Below are positions 1 through 9,069 of a DNA stretch of 64,000 nucleotides, one piece after another. The notes below the pieces were generated by a model that worked only from the letters and a program-made list of their open reading frames with translations, searched no databases and was not told the DNA's origin. Origin of the DNA: Neobacillus mesonae (GTDB lineage: Bacteria > Bacillota > Bacilli > Bacillales > Cytobacillaceae); assembly GCF_001636315.1 (NCBI RefSeq), contig NZ_KV440949.1, positions 2,970,973 to 3,034,972 of the forward strand. Reading direction: 5' to 3'. Position 1 is the stretch's first letter, and every line of letters begins with the position of its first letter. A program made the position numbers and the translations under genes.

Positions 1-373
<373 letters not shown>

Positions 374-456
374 AGTCAATAATATTAGCGAACTCATTCT
401 TACGAATCTTCTTCTGTATTATCTAGTTTTGAGGGAATGAACCTCAAATAATATAG

Positions 457-573
<117 letters not shown>

Positions 574-593
574 TGTTTTATTTAAATAATTTT

Positions 594-613
594 TATTATC
601 GCGGGGTGGAGCA
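594..613 (+). repeat. Direct repeat containing the first 14 bases of initiator tRNA-Met
   Basis: The 20 bases here recur exactly at 734-753, where they are the leader and first 14 bases of the intact tRNA-fMet. Here the tRNA sequence breaks off after GGAGCA and is followed by about 120 bases of unrelated sequence that can fold (ccgact near 650 pairs with agtcgg near 680). It looks like a truncated tRNA start left by an insertion or duplication between 5S rRNA and the tRNA. Confidence 0.8.
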
Positions 614-739
614 ACGAGCGTTTCTTCATCGAATAGTCTGCGAGTTGTACCGACTGAACTGCTGCTTGAATATGCATTCTGAAGTCGGAACAGTCCTTGT
701 CACTAAGGGCATGAGTTAAACTTTATAATTTTCTATTAT

Positions 740-813
<74 letters not shown>

Positions 814-816
814 TTT

Positions 817-893
817 GGTCTGGTAGTTCAGTTGGTTAGAATGCCTGCCTGTCACGCAGGAGGTCGCGGGTTCGAGTCCCGTCCAGACCGCCA
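817..893 (+). tRNA. tRNA-Asp (GUC)
   Basis: A 77-base tRNA with encoded CCA, anticodon GTC in CTGCCTGTCACGCAGG, T-loop TTCGAGT, and acceptor stem GGTCTGG/CCAGACC. It is the last RNA gene of the operon and is followed by a terminator. Confidence 0.97.
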
Positions 894-913
894 CTTAAAT
901 AAAAAAGCAGGTA

Positions 914-937
914 CGAAACATTGTTTCGGCTTTTTTT
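914..937 (+). terminator. Rho-independent terminator after the rRNA/tRNA operon
   Basis: Stem cgaaac/gtttcg (914-919 with 923-928) with a 3-base loop, followed by GC and seven T. It lies 20 bases after tRNA-Asp. Confidence 0.8.
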
Positions 938-982
938 ATTTTAAAAAACAATTTTTATATATTTTACATACTAAATTATTCT

Positions 983-1009
983 CCTTAGGAAACATCCTAA
1001 GGTTTTTTT
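983..1009 (+). terminator. Second terminator hairpin before tsaE
   Basis: Perfect 8-bp stem ccttagga/tcctaagg with loop aaca, then seven T. As the second hairpin after the rrn operon it is probably a back-up terminator insulating tsaE from rRNA transcription. Confidence 0.85.
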
Positions 1010-1065
1010 GTATAAAAATAAGGTAAAATGAAGATATAGATTTTTTAAGTAAAATAGGTGATTAG

Positions 1066-1521
1066 ATGGCCGAATATGAATTAAAAACAAGGAATTCTGA
1101 TGAGACATCCCAATTTGCAGAAAGACTGGCTGCCTTTTTACAGCCAGGGGATGTTATTGCCCTTGAAGGCGACTTAGGGGCAGGTAAAACAACTTTTACT
1201 AAGGGGTTAGCTAAAGGACTGGGCATTAAGAGGACTGTAAATAGCCCGACTTTTACAATTATCAAAGAGTATCAGGGAAGACTGCCTTTATTTCATATGG
1301 ATGTATATCGGGTAGCAGATTCATTAGAAGACCTCGGGTTTGATGAATACTTTGAGGGTAATGGTGTCACAGTAGTGGAATGGGCACATTTAATTGAAGA
1401 GCAGCTGCCAGGCGACTTGCTGACTATTTATTTATACCATGAAGCGGAAGGGCAGCGGAAAATTGTTCTTGACCCAAAAGGTCCAAGATATGAGCAATTA
1501 TGTAAGGAGATTTTTCAATGA
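1066..1521 (+). CDS. tsaE: tRNA threonylcarbamoyladenosine biosynthesis ATPase TsaE (YdiB)
   Basis: A 151-residue ATPase of the t6A pathway, which helps TsaB-TsaD attach threonylcarbamoyl to A37 of ANN-decoding tRNAs in the cytoplasm. The Walker A motif GDLGAGKTTF is at about residues 36-45, followed by NSPTFTI, typical of the family. Length matches B. subtilis YdiB (about 158). It is first in a tight tsaE-tsaB-rimI-tsaD operon; its stop overlaps the tsaB start by 4 bases (ATGA). A modest ribosome binding site (AGGTGA) precedes the ATG. Confidence 0.96.
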   Translation: MAEYELKTRNSDETSQFAERLAAFLQPGDVIALEGDLGAGKTTFTKGLAKGLGIKRTVNSPTFTIIKEYQGRLPLFHMDVYRVADSLEDLGFDEYFEGNGVTVVEWAHLIEEQLPGDLLTIYLYHEAEGQRKIVLDPKGPRYEQLCKEIFQ

Positions 1522-2216
1522 CAATTTTGGCGATTGATACTTCTAATAATCCATTAGGAGTAGCGCTTATCGAAGAAAATCAAGTGCTTGGTGAATATAT
1601 TACAAACTTAAAAAAGAACCATTCGATTCGCATCATGCCGGCGATTCAGACAATTATGGAAGATTGCGGGAAAAGTACGGCAGATTTAACGAAAATCGTT
1701 GTAGCAAAAGGACCGGGGTCTTATACAGGAGTCAGAATTGGCGTGACGATTGCTAAGACATTGGCATGGTCTTTAAATATTCCACTTGTCGGTATATCCA
1801 GTTTAGAGGTGCTGGCTGCCGGCCCTGCCAGGCATTTTGAAGGGTATGTAGCGCCAATATTTGATGCTAGAAGGGGACAAGTCTATACTGGATTGTATCA
1901 GTATCAAAATGGCAGCCTAACAGCTGTTGTACCGGATTTGCTGACGATGTCAGTGGATTGGGCATCCAAATTAGCAAATCTGGACCGGCCAATTTTATTT
2001 GTTGGAAATGATATACCGCTTCATCGAGCTGCATTTGAGGAGCAAATGGGGGATAACGCTGTTTTTGCCAATGCAACTGAGCAAAACCCGCGTCCGTCAG
2101 AACTGGCCTGGTTAGGGAAAGATAAGCCGGGGGAAGACGTACATACTTTTGTACCGAATTATATCCGCTTAGCGGAAGCGGAAGCAAAATGGTTAGAGAA
2201 ACAGGGAAAAATTTAA
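1518..2216 (+). CDS. tsaB: tRNA t6A biosynthesis protein TsaB (YdiC)
   Basis: A 232-residue ASKHA-fold protein that dimerises with TsaD and acts as scaffold in t6A37 synthesis. It starts with the TsaB signature ILAIDTSNNPLGVAL and has KGPGSYTGVRIG near residue 65, the family's glycine-rich turn. It lacks the metal-binding histidines of TsaD, as expected for the non-catalytic paralogue. Translation is coupled to tsaE by a 4-base overlap. Confidence 0.96.
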   Translation: MTILAIDTSNNPLGVALIEENQVLGEYITNLKKNHSIRIMPAIQTIMEDCGKSTADLTKIVVAKGPGSYTGVRIGVTIAKTLAWSLNIPLVGISSLEVLAAGPARHFEGYVAPIFDARRGQVYTGLYQYQNGSLTAVVPDLLTMSVDWASKLANLDRPILFVGNDIPLHRAAFEEQMGDNAVFANATEQNPRPSELAWLGKDKPGEDVHTFVPNYIRLAEAEAKWLEKQGKI

Positions 2217-2236
2217 AATGGATAGGACTTAGAAAG

Positions 2237-2686
2237 ATGGAAGATTCATATATTTTTCGCTATATGCGGGAAGAGGACATTGATCAAGTATTAGAGGTTG
2301 AGCATGCATCCTTTACTTTGCCATGGAGCAGGGAAGCTTTTTATAATGAATTGCACACTAATAAATTTGCTGTTTATATCGTGCTCGAGCATGACAATAG
2401 GATCATCGGCTACTGCGGTGTATGGATTGTGATTGATGAGGCACATGTGACCAATGTGGCCGTTCTTCCGGAATATAGGGGAAAAAAATTGGGGGATGCA
2501 ATGATGCGAAAGCTGATTGCTGTCTCCCGTGAAATGGGTGCAAGAAGCATGACGCTGGAGGTTCGTGTGACAAATCATATTGCCCAATCGCTGTATCGGA
2601 AGATGGGATTTCAAAATGGCGGCATTCGGAAAAATTATTATTCGGATAATCAGGAAGACGCCTTAGTTATGTGGGTGAACTTATGA
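2237..2686 (+). CDS. rimI: Ribosomal protein S18-alanine N-acetyltransferase RimI (YdiD)
   Basis: A GNAT-family acetyltransferase of 149 residues. The acetyl-CoA loop is [15 protein letters not shown] (about residues 75-89), and the C-terminal [15 protein letters not shown] block is typical of RimI. The frame is open from 2189 inside tsaB, but the start at 2237 ([15 protein letters not shown]) aligns end to end with B. subtilis YdiD, so I chose it. It lies 20 bases after tsaB. Its TGA overlaps the tsaD ATG by 4 bases. The family name is secure; the in vivo substrate is inferred. Confidence 0.93.
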   Translation: MEDSYIFRYMREEDIDQVLEVEHASFTLPWSREAFYNELHTNKFAVYIVLEHDNRIIGYCGVWIVIDEAHVTNVAVLPEYRGKKLGDAMMRKLIAVSREMGARSMTLEVRVTNHIAQSLYRKMGFQNGGIRKNYYSDNQEDALVMWVNL

Positions 2687-3717
2687 AAAAAGATCAGTTA
2701 ATTTTAGGAATAGAAACAAGCTGTGATGAAACGGCTGTGGCCATTATTAAAAACGGGCAAGAAATTGCCGCAAATGTCGTGGCATCGCAAATTGAAAGCC
2801 ATAAGCGTTTTGGCGGGGTAGTACCAGAGATTGCTTCAAGGCATCATGTCGAACAAATCACGATTGTTTTGGAAGAGGCGCTGAAACAGGCGAATGTGAC
2901 AATGGCTGAAATTGACGCGATTGCAGTGACAGAAGGCCCCGGCTTAGTGGGAGCCCTTTTAATAGGAGTGAATGCGGCAAAGGCACTGGCGTTTGCCCAC
3001 CAAAAGCCGCTTGTGCCGGTCCATCATATTGCAGGTCATATTTATGCGAACTGGCTTGTGACAGAGCTTCAATTCCCGCTGTTAGCGCTGGTCGTGTCTG
3101 GAGGACATACCGAGCTGGTATATATGAAGGAACATGGGCATTTCGAGGTAATTGGAGAAACGCGTGACGACGCTGCTGGAGAGGCTTATGACAAGGTAGC
3201 AAGGGTATTAAATATGCCGTACCCAGGCGGTCCTCATATTGACCGTTTAGCCCACGAAGGCAGCCCAACGATTGATTTACCGCGGGCATGGCTTGAGGAT
3301 GGCTCCTATGATTTCAGCTTCAGCGGTTTGAAATCAGCGGTAATCAACACGGTTCATAATGCGGAGCAGCGCGGTGAAACAATTCCCCCTGAGAATCTTG
3401 CCGCAAGTTTCCAGGCAAGCGTAATTGACGTTTTAGTCAAAAAAACTATGGATGCTGTTGCTGAATATAGGGTAAAACAGGTAGTAGTCGCCGGTGGTGT
3501 AGCGGCCAATAAGGGCTTGAGAAGCGCTTTGGAAGAGGCATTTTCAGGTTCTGAGATTGATTTAGTAATACCGCCGCTGTCTCTTTGTACGGACAATGCC
3601 GCAATGATCGCAGCGGCAGGAAGTGTAATGTTTGAAAAGGGCATAAGAGCCGGGATGACTTTAAACGCAAACCCTGGGCTGGATATTCAAATATTTAACC
3701 ATGACGACCTTTCCTAA
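2683..3717 (+). CDS. tsaD: tRNA N6-threonylcarbamoyltransferase TsaD (Gcp/YdiE)
   Basis: The catalytic subunit of t6A37 transfer, 344 residues, metal-dependent ASKHA fold. Visible marks are the start [15 protein letters not shown], the metal-binding histidines in HHIAGH (near residue 110), VSGGHTEL, and [12 protein letters not shown] near residue 270. I chose ATG 2683, which overlaps the rimI stop (ATGA); an upstream GTG at 2671 is possible but less likely. The gene ends the operon, and its stop codon lies inside the terminator hairpin. Confidence 0.96.
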   Translation: MKKDQLILGIETSCDETAVAIIKNGQEIAANVVASQIESHKRFGGVVPEIASRHHVEQITIVLEEALKQANVTMAEIDAIAVTEGPGLVGALLIGVNAAKALAFAHQKPLVPVHHIAGHIYANWLVTELQFPLLALVVSGGHTELVYMKEHGHFEVIGETRDDAAGEAYDKVARVLNMPYPGGPHIDRLAHEGSPTIDLPRAWLEDGSYDFSFSGLKSAVINTVHNAEQRGETIPPENLAASFQASVIDVLVKKTMDAVAEYRVKQVVVAGGVAANKGLRSALEEAFSGSEIDLVIPPLSLCTDNAAMIAAAGSVMFEKGIRAGMTLNANPGLDIQIFNHDDLS

Positions 3718-3736
3718 GCAGGGGAGGTCTTTTTTT
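3706..3736 (+). terminator. Terminator of the tsaE-tsaB-rimI-tsaD operon
   Basis: Stem gacctttcc/ggggaggtc (9 pairs, two of them G-U) with loop taagca and seven T. The hairpin overlaps the end of tsaD, including its stop codon. Confidence 0.88.
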
Positions 3737-3740
3737 AACT

Positions 3741-3918
3741 AAACGTTTGTTTGAAAATGGATATGTTTTGCTGAAAAATTAAACGAACGTTTATTTGAAT
3801 GGTTGGAAGCCTTGGTAACTATGGAAATTAGGAGTTAAACGAACGTTTGGTTGAATTTATTGGAAAACTAAACGAATGTTTGATTAAACAATAGATGAAG
3901 CCAATTAAACGAACGTTT
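3741..3918. repeat. Five-copy AAACG-AA-CGTTT palindrome array
   Basis: Five near-identical 12-bp palindromes at 3741-3752 (reverse sense, one change), 3781-3792, 3837-3848, 3870-3881 (one change) and 3907-3918. Consensus TTAAACGAACGTTTGNTTGAA, start-to-start spacing 33-56 bases. Each is a perfect or near-perfect inverted repeat around AA. They look like an operator array for a dimeric DNA-binding protein (a TetR-type site would fit), but no regulator gene is adjacent. Confidence 0.75.
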
Positions 3919-3941
3919 GAATAATCAGATGATCCATTTTT

Positions 3942-4086
3942 TGTGGATAATTTTTTTTAAAAAAAACATGACACTGTGGATAACTCCTATATTAATGTGT
4001 GTAATGTGGATAAGTTAAGGGTTTATTGTGGATAATGTGGAAAACCGTGTTGACATCTGTTATTTAGCTATCCTAAATGTGCATAA
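3942..4086. other. DnaA-box cluster between tsaD and ydiF
   Basis: Four perfect DnaA boxes (TGTGGATAA, the complement of TTATCCACA) at 3942-3950, 3975-3983, 4005-4013 and 4027-4035, plus near-matches TGTGGAAAA at 4036-4044 and TGTGCATAA at 4078-4086. All point the same way. The surrounding DNA is AT-rich and non-coding. This is not an origin in itself (no dnaA or dnaN). It fits the DnaA-box clusters known outside oriC in B. subtilis, one of which I recall lying between gcp and ydiF. Confidence 0.85.
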
Positions 4087-4133
4087 GTTTGTGAGTAAGT
4101 TTATCTTAAAAAAATCATAAAACAAAATCTACG

Positions 4134-4171
4134 AAAAAAATGAGGCAAGAGAACCGTCCTCTGCCTCATTT
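4134..4171 (-). terminator. Terminator of ydiF
   Basis: On the minus strand, stem aaatgaggca/tgcctcattt (arms 4138-4147 and 4162-4171) followed by a run of seven T, 5 bases after the ydiF stop codon. Confidence 0.88.
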
Positions 4172-4175
4172 ATCA

Positions 4176-6095
4176 TTATTCTGCCAGCTCAGCCCATTCT
4201 TCCATCAGTTGTTCGAGCTCAGCCTTGGCCTTTTCATTGTTTTGATTAATCTCTATGACTTTTTCATGATTCTGAAAAACCTCGGGATCGCATAAAAGCT
4301 GTTCAAACTCCTGGATTTGCTCTTCTAATTCCTCAATGCGCAGCTCAATCTCTTCTAATTTACGCTTTCGCTGGCGCTCCAATTTTTTCATTTCCTTATC
4401 TTGCTGATAATTAGCCTTTTCAGAACTCTCCAAACTAGTTGCTTTTTTCTCCGAAGCGACCTGCGCTAATGCAGCCAGCTCCTCCTGCTCCAATTTTTTA
4501 TCCACATAGTAATCATAGTCACCGAGGAACTCAGTACTTCCCTCACGGCTAAGTTCAACGACTTTTGTCGCAATGCGGTTGATAAAATATCGGTCATGGG
4601 AAACAAATAATAGCGTCCCAGGATAATCAATTAAAGCATTCTCGAGTACTTCCTTGCTGTCGAGATCAAGATGGTTCGTCGGTTCGTCCAAAATCAGCAG
4701 ATTGGCCTTCTCCATCATCAGCTTAGCTAAAGCAAGCCGCGCCTTCTCACCGCCGCTTAATGACGAAACGTTTTTTAGCACGTCATCACCGGAAAAAAGA
4801 AAATTACCTAACACGGTCCGGATTTCCTTCTCCGGTCTGAGCGGGTATTCATCCCAAAGTTCATTCAGGACTCGCTTATTGGAGGTTAAGTTGGCCTGTT
4901 CCTGGTCGTAGTAGCCTATAGATAAATTTGTGCCGTACAGAACTTCCCCGGCAAGCGGCTCGAGTTTTTTTATAATTGTCTTTAAAAGCGTCGATTTGCC
5001 AATTCCATTTGGACCAACAAGGGCAATGCTGTCGCCGCGAAACACACGGAACGAAATGTTCTCCGATACTTTCTCGCCATTGTATCCAACCGCCAGTGAG
5101 TTAATCGATAACACATCATTGCCGCTTTGTTTTTCAATTTCAAACGAAAAATGAGCGGATTTTTCATCGCCTAATGGGCGGTCCATGATTTCCATTTTTT
5201 CGAGTTTTTTACGACGGCTTTGGGCTCGTTTGGTGGTAGTGGCCCGGGCGATGTTGCGCTGGATAAAATCCTGCAATGCAGCGATTTCCTGCTGCTGTTT
5301 TTCATAAAGCTTCATATCCCGGTCGTAATTAGCTGCCTTTTGCTCCAAATAGGCGCTGTAATTGCCGGTAAACCGTTGAATGCGATTGCGCGATAGTTCA
5401 TATACTTGTGTGACAACTTTGTCTAAAAAATAACGGTCGTGGGAGACAATTAGAATAGCCCCATCATACCCTTGTAAGTATTGCTCCAACCATGAGAGCG
5501 TTTCGATATCAAGATGGTTGGTCGGCTCGTCCAAGATTAAAATATCGGGCTTCTTTAACAAAAGCTTACCGAGGGCAAGACGTGTCTTTTGACCGCCGCT
5601 CAGGCTGGATATCATCAGTGAGTGATCCCGAAAATTAAGCCCATGAAGGACGGAACGAATATCCGCTTCAAATTGATAGCCGCCAAGCTCTTTAAACTGA
5701 ACCTGCAGCTGATCATATTCGTGCATAATTCGTTCATATTTTTCCGAATCGTTAAAAATACCTGGGTCTGCCATTTGTTCTTCTAGCTTGCGCAATGATT
5801 GCTCCATAACTCGGAGTTCATCAAAGACACTCAGCATTTCCTCCCAAATGGATAAATTTGATTCCAATCCTGTGTTTTGGGCTAAGTAGCCGATGGTTAC
5901 ATCCTTCGGTTTAATGATTTCACCGCCGTCATAAGACAGATTTCCTGCGATGATCTTCAATAATGTTGATTTACCGGCTCCGTTTCGGCCGACAAGGGCA
6001 ACACGGTCCCGGGATTGTAATTCTAGCTTTATATTCGATAAAATAAGGTCAGCACCATAAGATTTTTGTAATTGATTAACTTGCAGTAGAATCAT
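4176..6095 (-). CDS. ydiF: ABC-F family ATPase YdiF
   Basis: A 639-residue soluble protein with two ABC ATPase domains and no membrane segments, the ABC-F pattern of ribosome-associated translation factors. Domain 1 has Walker A GRNGAGKST (about residue 37) and signature LSGGQKTRLALGK with LILDEPTNHLD; domain 2 has GPNGIGKST and LSGGEKARLALAK with the same Walker B. A charged interdomain linker and a C-terminal coiled coil (about 540-635) are typical of YdiF/Uup-like members. A GAGGTGA site precedes the ATG. It is transcribed alone on the minus strand. Whether it rescues stalled ribosomes or gives antibiotic resistance cannot be told from sequence. Confidence 0.94.
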   Translation of the reverse strand: MILLQVNQLQKSYGADLILSNIKLELQSRDRVALVGRNGAGKSTLLKIIAGNLSYDGGEIIKPKDVTIGYLAQNTGLESNLSIWEEMLSVFDELRVMEQSLRKLEEQMADPGIFNDSEKYERIMHEYDQLQVQFKELGGYQFEADIRSVLHGLNFRDHSLMISSLSGGQKTRLALGKLLLKKPDILILDEPTNHLDIETLSWLEQYLQGYDGAILIVSHDRYFLDKVVTQVYELSRNRIQRFTGNYSAYLEQKAANYDRDMKLYEKQQQEIAALQDFIQRNIARATTTKRAQSRRKKLEKMEIMDRPLGDEKSAHFSFEIEKQSGNDVLSINSLAVGYNGEKVSENISFRVFRGDSIALVGPNGIGKSTLLKTIIKKLEPLAGEVLYGTNLSIGYYDQEQANLTSNKRVLNELWDEYPLRPEKEIRTVLGNFLFSGDDVLKNVSSLSGGEKARLALAKLMMEKANLLILDEPTNHLDLDSKEVLENALIDYPGTLLFVSHDRYFINRIATKVVELSREGSTEFLGDYDYYVDKKLEQEELAALAQVASEKKATSLESSEKANYQQDKEMKKLERQRKRKLEEIELRIEELEEQIQEFEQLLCDPEVFQNHEKVIEINQNNEKAKAELEQLMEEWAELAE

Positions 6096-6285
6096 TTTTA
6101 TTCACCTCTATACTAGGACTAGTGTACCGTATTCCCAGTAGGTCGGCAATAAAGAGGTTTTTTCTTCCAACCTCAAAGAAATAAGCAGGAAGGACTTGCT
6201 AGTATAAAAAAATATACCGATAGTTCAAAGTTTCACACACATAGGGATGAAAATATAGTATATTTGGAAGGTAGGAGGCATTTAA

Positions 6286-6780
6286 ATGGCTGAATTTACG
6301 CATTTTAATGAAGAGGGAAGAGCTAAGATGGTGGATGTCAGTGATAAGCCGGAAACAGCACGGACGGCACTTGCACAGTCCAGCATCACGGTCAGTGAGG
6401 AAATTTATCAGAAGATAACCAACCATGAAATGAAGAAAGGCGATGTACTGGCAGTGGCCCAGGTAGCTGCGGTCATGGCAGCAAAGAAAACGTGGGATAT
6501 CATCCCGATGTGTCACCCGATTCCTTTAACGGGTGTGAATGTCAGTTTTTCATGGGAGCCAGTTGAAGAGAATCAATATCGCCTGGAATTTGCGGTATCG
6601 GTCAAAACAAAAGGGAGCACGGGTGTTGAGATGGAAGCGTTAACAGCTGCTTCAGTGTGTGCTCTAACTGTCTATGATATGTGTAAAGCTGTGGATAAAG
6701 GTATGATTATTGGACCAACTTATTTAGTAGAGAAAACCGGCGGCAAAAACGGTGATTTTAAACGAGCAGAAAAGATTTAA
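6286..6780 (+). CDS. moaC: Cyclic pyranopterin monophosphate synthase MoaC
   Basis: Second step of molybdenum cofactor synthesis: converts the MoaA product to cyclic pyranopterin monophosphate. It has 164 residues, with the substrate-binding motif [10 protein letters not shown] (about 76-85), [16 protein letters not shown], and the conserved [13 protein letters not shown] near the C-terminus. A strong GTAGGAGG site precedes the ATG. It is next to rex as in B. subtilis (ydiG-ydiH). No other Mo-cofactor gene is in this window. Confidence 0.96.
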   Translation: MAEFTHFNEEGRAKMVDVSDKPETARTALAQSSITVSEEIYQKITNHEMKKGDVLAVAQVAAVMAAKKTWDIIPMCHPIPLTGVNVSFSWEPVEENQYRLEFAVSVKTKGSTGVEMEALTAASVCALTVYDMCKAVDKGMIIGPTYLVEKTGGKNGDFKRAEKI

Positions 6781-6864
6781 ATGAATTGGATGCCCCAGTC
6801 ACATAACGAACAGTGGTCATTGGGTGACAGGGCTGGACTATATTAAAAGCGGGGTGTAGGAGAG

Positions 6865-7557
6865 ATGACGAATGAAACGACCAAAATCCCACAGGCAACC
6901 GCCAAGCGACTGCCTTTATATTACCGGTTTTTAAAAAACCTGCATTCATCCGGCAAGCAGCGGGTTTCATCTGCTGAGTTAAGTGAAGCGGTGAAGGTAG
7001 ATTCAGCGACCATCCGCAGGGATTTTTCTTATTTTGGAGCCTTAGGGAAAAAGGGATACGGCTATAATGTCAATTATCTGTTAACCTTCTTCCGGAAAAC
7101 CTTAGACCAGGATGAATTAACAAAGGTTGCACTGGTCGGTGTTGGTAATCTCGGAACAGCATTTTTAAACTATAACTTTTTGAAAAATAATAATACAAAA
7201 ATTACCTGTGCCTTTGATGTCGATCCTAATAAAGTCGGGACATCAATCGGTGATGTGCCGGTGATCGCGATGGATGATTTGGAACAGCATTTAATCGAGG
7301 AAGATATCACGGTTATTATCTTAACCGTGCCGGCTCAGTTTGCCCAGGTGATTACCGACCGCGTTGCCAAAACAAACGTAAAGGGAATCTTAAACTTCAC
7401 TCCAGCAAGACTAAGTATTCCGCCATCCATTCGTGTTCATCACATCGACCTCGCCGTCGAACTACAATCACTAGTCTACTTCTTAAAGCACTACCCAAAT
7501 GTGGGAGAATTAGAAGAAACAATCGCAGAAACAGTGGAAGAAGCGGCGGAAGAATAA
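6865..7557 (+). CDS. rex: Redox-sensing transcriptional repressor Rex
   Basis: A 230-residue NADH/NAD+ sensor that represses fermentation and respiration genes when NADH is low. The N-terminal winged helix has [10 protein letters not shown] and [16 protein letters not shown] (residues about 15-65); the C-terminal Rossmann domain has [11 protein letters not shown] (about 91-101). An acidic tail closes the protein. The gene lies 84 bases after moaC with its own GTAGGAGAG site and ends at a strong terminator. Confidence 0.97.
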   Translation: MTNETTKIPQATAKRLPLYYRFLKNLHSSGKQRVSSAELSEAVKVDSATIRRDFSYFGALGKKGYGYNVNYLLTFFRKTLDQDELTKVALVGVGNLGTAFLNYNFLKNNNTKITCAFDVDPNKVGTSIGDVPVIAMDDLEQHLIEEDITVIILTVPAQFAQVITDRVAKTNVKGILNFTPARLSIPPSIRVHHIDLAVELQSLVYFLKHYPNVGELEETIAETVEEAAEE

Positions 7558-7563
7558 GAAAAG

Positions 7564-7590
7564 ACGGGTGCCTGGCACCCGTTTATTTTT
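7564..7590. terminator. Terminator between rex and ydiK
   Basis: Perfect 8-bp stem acgggtgc/gcacccgt with loop ctg, then TTATTTTTTT for the plus strand. It abuts the convergent ydiK stop codon, so it may also weakly end the minus-strand transcript. Confidence 0.88.
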
Positions 7591-7783
7591 TTGATTGATT
7601 CTTATATTTAAAGTGGAAAGCGATCATTTTAAAGCCAGCGCCGAAGTCGAAGGTGGCTAGGATGACGAGGAGGTAGCTGAGGAAGCCCCAGCCGTTTTGC
7701 TGGACCTCGTCGATGGCGAAGTAGGTGAATAGTGCGCCTAATACAAAGTATATAAATCCGGAAAACAAGGGTGAACGTCTCAT
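7583..7783 (-). CDS. ydiK: Small membrane protein YdiK (DUF4305)
   Basis: A 66-residue protein with two hydrophobic helices (about 7-23 and 33-52), resembling B. subtilis YdiK. Function is unknown. It overlaps the ydiL stop codon by 4 bases, so translation is coupled. In B. subtilis tatAy-tatCy lie between rex and ydiK; here rex and ydiK abut directly. Confidence 0.85.
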   Translation of the reverse strand: MRRSPLFSGFIYFVLGALFTYFAIDEVQQNGWGFLSYLLVILATFDFGAGFKMIAFHFKYKNQSKK

Positions 7784-8505
7784 AAGAATCCTCCGATAAA
7801 GTTTTGAATCGCTTCAAGCTCTCGCTGCAATCGTTCGATATCCTCCCGGTAAATAGATTGGACCAAAACGACCATGGTATTCATCGTCACATGAGCAAAA
7901 ATTGGGACGATAATCCGATTGGTTTTTACATATAGAAAGGCGAACGTCAGCCCCATAGCGGTATAAATGATGATATGCTGGAAGTCCATATGGGCTGCCG
8001 CAAAGACAAGCGAGCTGATGAGTGCTGAAATAAAGAAATTAAAGCGGCCGTAAAGACTGCCAAAAATAATTTTTCGAAACACGATTTCTTCCAAAATAGG
8101 GCCAATGATGCTGGTGACAATCATTGTCAGCGGAAGGAGATCGATGATTTTTAAAATTTGCTTTGTGTTCTCAGAACCTGGTTTAATCCCTAATAGCTGC
8201 TCAATAATGGCGGCGACATATTGGGAAAACAACGCTAAGAAGAAGCCTAAAAATGCCCACATTATTGACTGGCTGACAGAACTTTTCTTATTGCCTCTAA
8301 GACCCGGGGCATGTCTTTCCTTTCGTAATATAAAAAGAATAATGATCAAAGCAACAGTAAAGCTGAAAACCAGCCAGGCTGGACCTGCTAAAATGATGTT
8401 CTTCCCCAAATTTTGAAACCCGAATTGAAATAAGGGCTGGCCGATAAAGATTGAAAACTGCATCACAATATAAACAATTAAGATAATCCAATAATCCTTT
8501 TTCAA
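7780..8505 (-). CDS. ydiL: CPBP-family intramembrane metalloprotease YdiL
   Basis: A 241-residue membrane protein of the CPBP (Abi/Rce1-like) family with about seven hydrophobic segments. The metal and catalytic motifs are visible: EEIVFRK (EExxxR), HMDF in FAAAHMDFQH, and the final HxxxN in FAHVTMNTM. The start is TTG, preceded by AAAGGAGA at the right distance. It is the first gene of the ydiL-ydiK pair, divergent from groES. The substrate is unknown. Confidence 0.92.
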   Translation of the reverse strand: MKKDYWIILIVYIVMQFSIFIGQPLFQFGFQNLGKNIILAGPAWLVFSFTVALIIILFILRKERHAPGLRGNKKSSVSQSIMWAFLGFFLALFSQYVAAIIEQLLGIKPGSENTKQILKIIDLLPLTMIVTSIIGPILEEIVFRKIIFGSLYGRFNFFISALISSLVFAAAHMDFQHIIIYTAMGLTFAFLYVKTNRIIVPIFAHVTMNTMVVLVQSIYREDIERLQRELEAIQNFIGGFL

Positions 8506-8677
8506 TATGTAGTCTCCTTTGCATGTACTCCATAGGTACTATTTTACCTTTAATATAAACCCCATTCAATTTTGAAAACTTTTGTTAACTTAATACGTAT
8601 AGAACGTAATGTTTTTCCTATACTTATTAAGGTGGAAAAAAAAGAGAAAATTCTTTTAAATATTTTATGCATCTGAC

Positions 8678-8706
8678 TTGCAAAAGATTTTAAGATTCAT
8701 TATTAT
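8678..8706 (+). promoter_or_regulatory. Sigma-A promoter of groES-groEL
   Basis: TTGCAA at 8678-8683 and TATTAT at 8701-8706, 17 bases apart, immediately upstream of the CIRCE operator. This is the usual arrangement for HrcA-controlled chaperonin operons. Confidence 0.75.
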
Positions 8707-8716
8707 AATAATTGTG

Positions 8717-8743
8717 TTAGCACTCATCTTACCCGAGTGCTAA
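8717..8743. promoter_or_regulatory. CIRCE operator (HrcA binding site)
   Basis: A perfect 9-9-9 inverted repeat: TTAGCACTC, nine bases, GAGTGCTAA. This is the exact consensus bound by the heat-shock repressor HrcA. It sits between the promoter and the groES start. Confidence 0.98.
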
Positions 8744-8781
8744 TAATGATCGAATACACATATTTGAGGAGGTTGTTTTAA

Positions 8782-9069
8782 GTGTTAAGACCATTAGGTG
8801 ATCGCATTATCATCGAACTAGTAGAAACTGAAGAAAAAACTGCCAGCGGTATTGTATTACCGGATTCAGCGAAGGAAAAGCCGCAGGAAGGAAAAGTGGT
8901 AGCTGTAGGTACTGGCCGCGTGCTTGATAATGGAGAACGCGTTGCACTGGAAGTTTCTGTCGGCGATCGCATTATCTTCTCAAAATACTCTGGTACAGAA
9001 GTAAAATATCAGGGTGCAGAATACTTAATTTTACGCGAAAACGATATCCTTGCTGTAGTAGGACAATAG
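8782..9069 (+). CDS. groES: Co-chaperonin GroES
   Basis: The 10-kDa lid of the GroEL chamber, 95 residues (usual length 94-97). It starts [19 protein letters not shown] and carries the mobile-loop region [21 protein letters not shown], here residues about 18-38. The start codon is GTG, with a strong GAGGAGG ten bases upstream. It is controlled by CIRCE. The gap to groEL (265 bases) is unusually long because a repeat element lies between them. Confidence 0.98.
   Translation: MLRPLGDRIIIELVETEEKTASGIVLPDSAKEKPQEGKVVAVGTGRVLDNGERVALEVSVGDRIIFSKYSGTEVKYQGAEYLILRENDILAVVGQ

Noticed and set aside
832..1026. Open frame of 64 codons after the tRNA genes
   Set aside because: It starts inside tRNA-Asp and runs through two terminator hairpins; no ribosome binding site.
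3741..3918. Palindrome array as CRISPR
   Set aside because: The units are 12-bp palindromes at irregular spacing of 33-56 bases, too short for CRISPR repeats, with no cas genes.
4050..4075. TTGACA near 4050 as a promoter on the plus strand
   Set aside because: No gene follows on that strand, the -10 spacing is poor, and the site lies inside the DnaA-box cluster.
3942..4086. Chromosomal replication origin at the DnaA boxes
   Set aside because: No dnaA, dnaN or rpmH nearby and no DnaA-trio plus unwinding region could be recognised; a titration cluster is more likely.
8297..8569. Long minus-strand frame overlapping ydiL in another frame
   Set aside because: Shadow of ydiL, whose protein has clear family motifs; no ribosome binding site.
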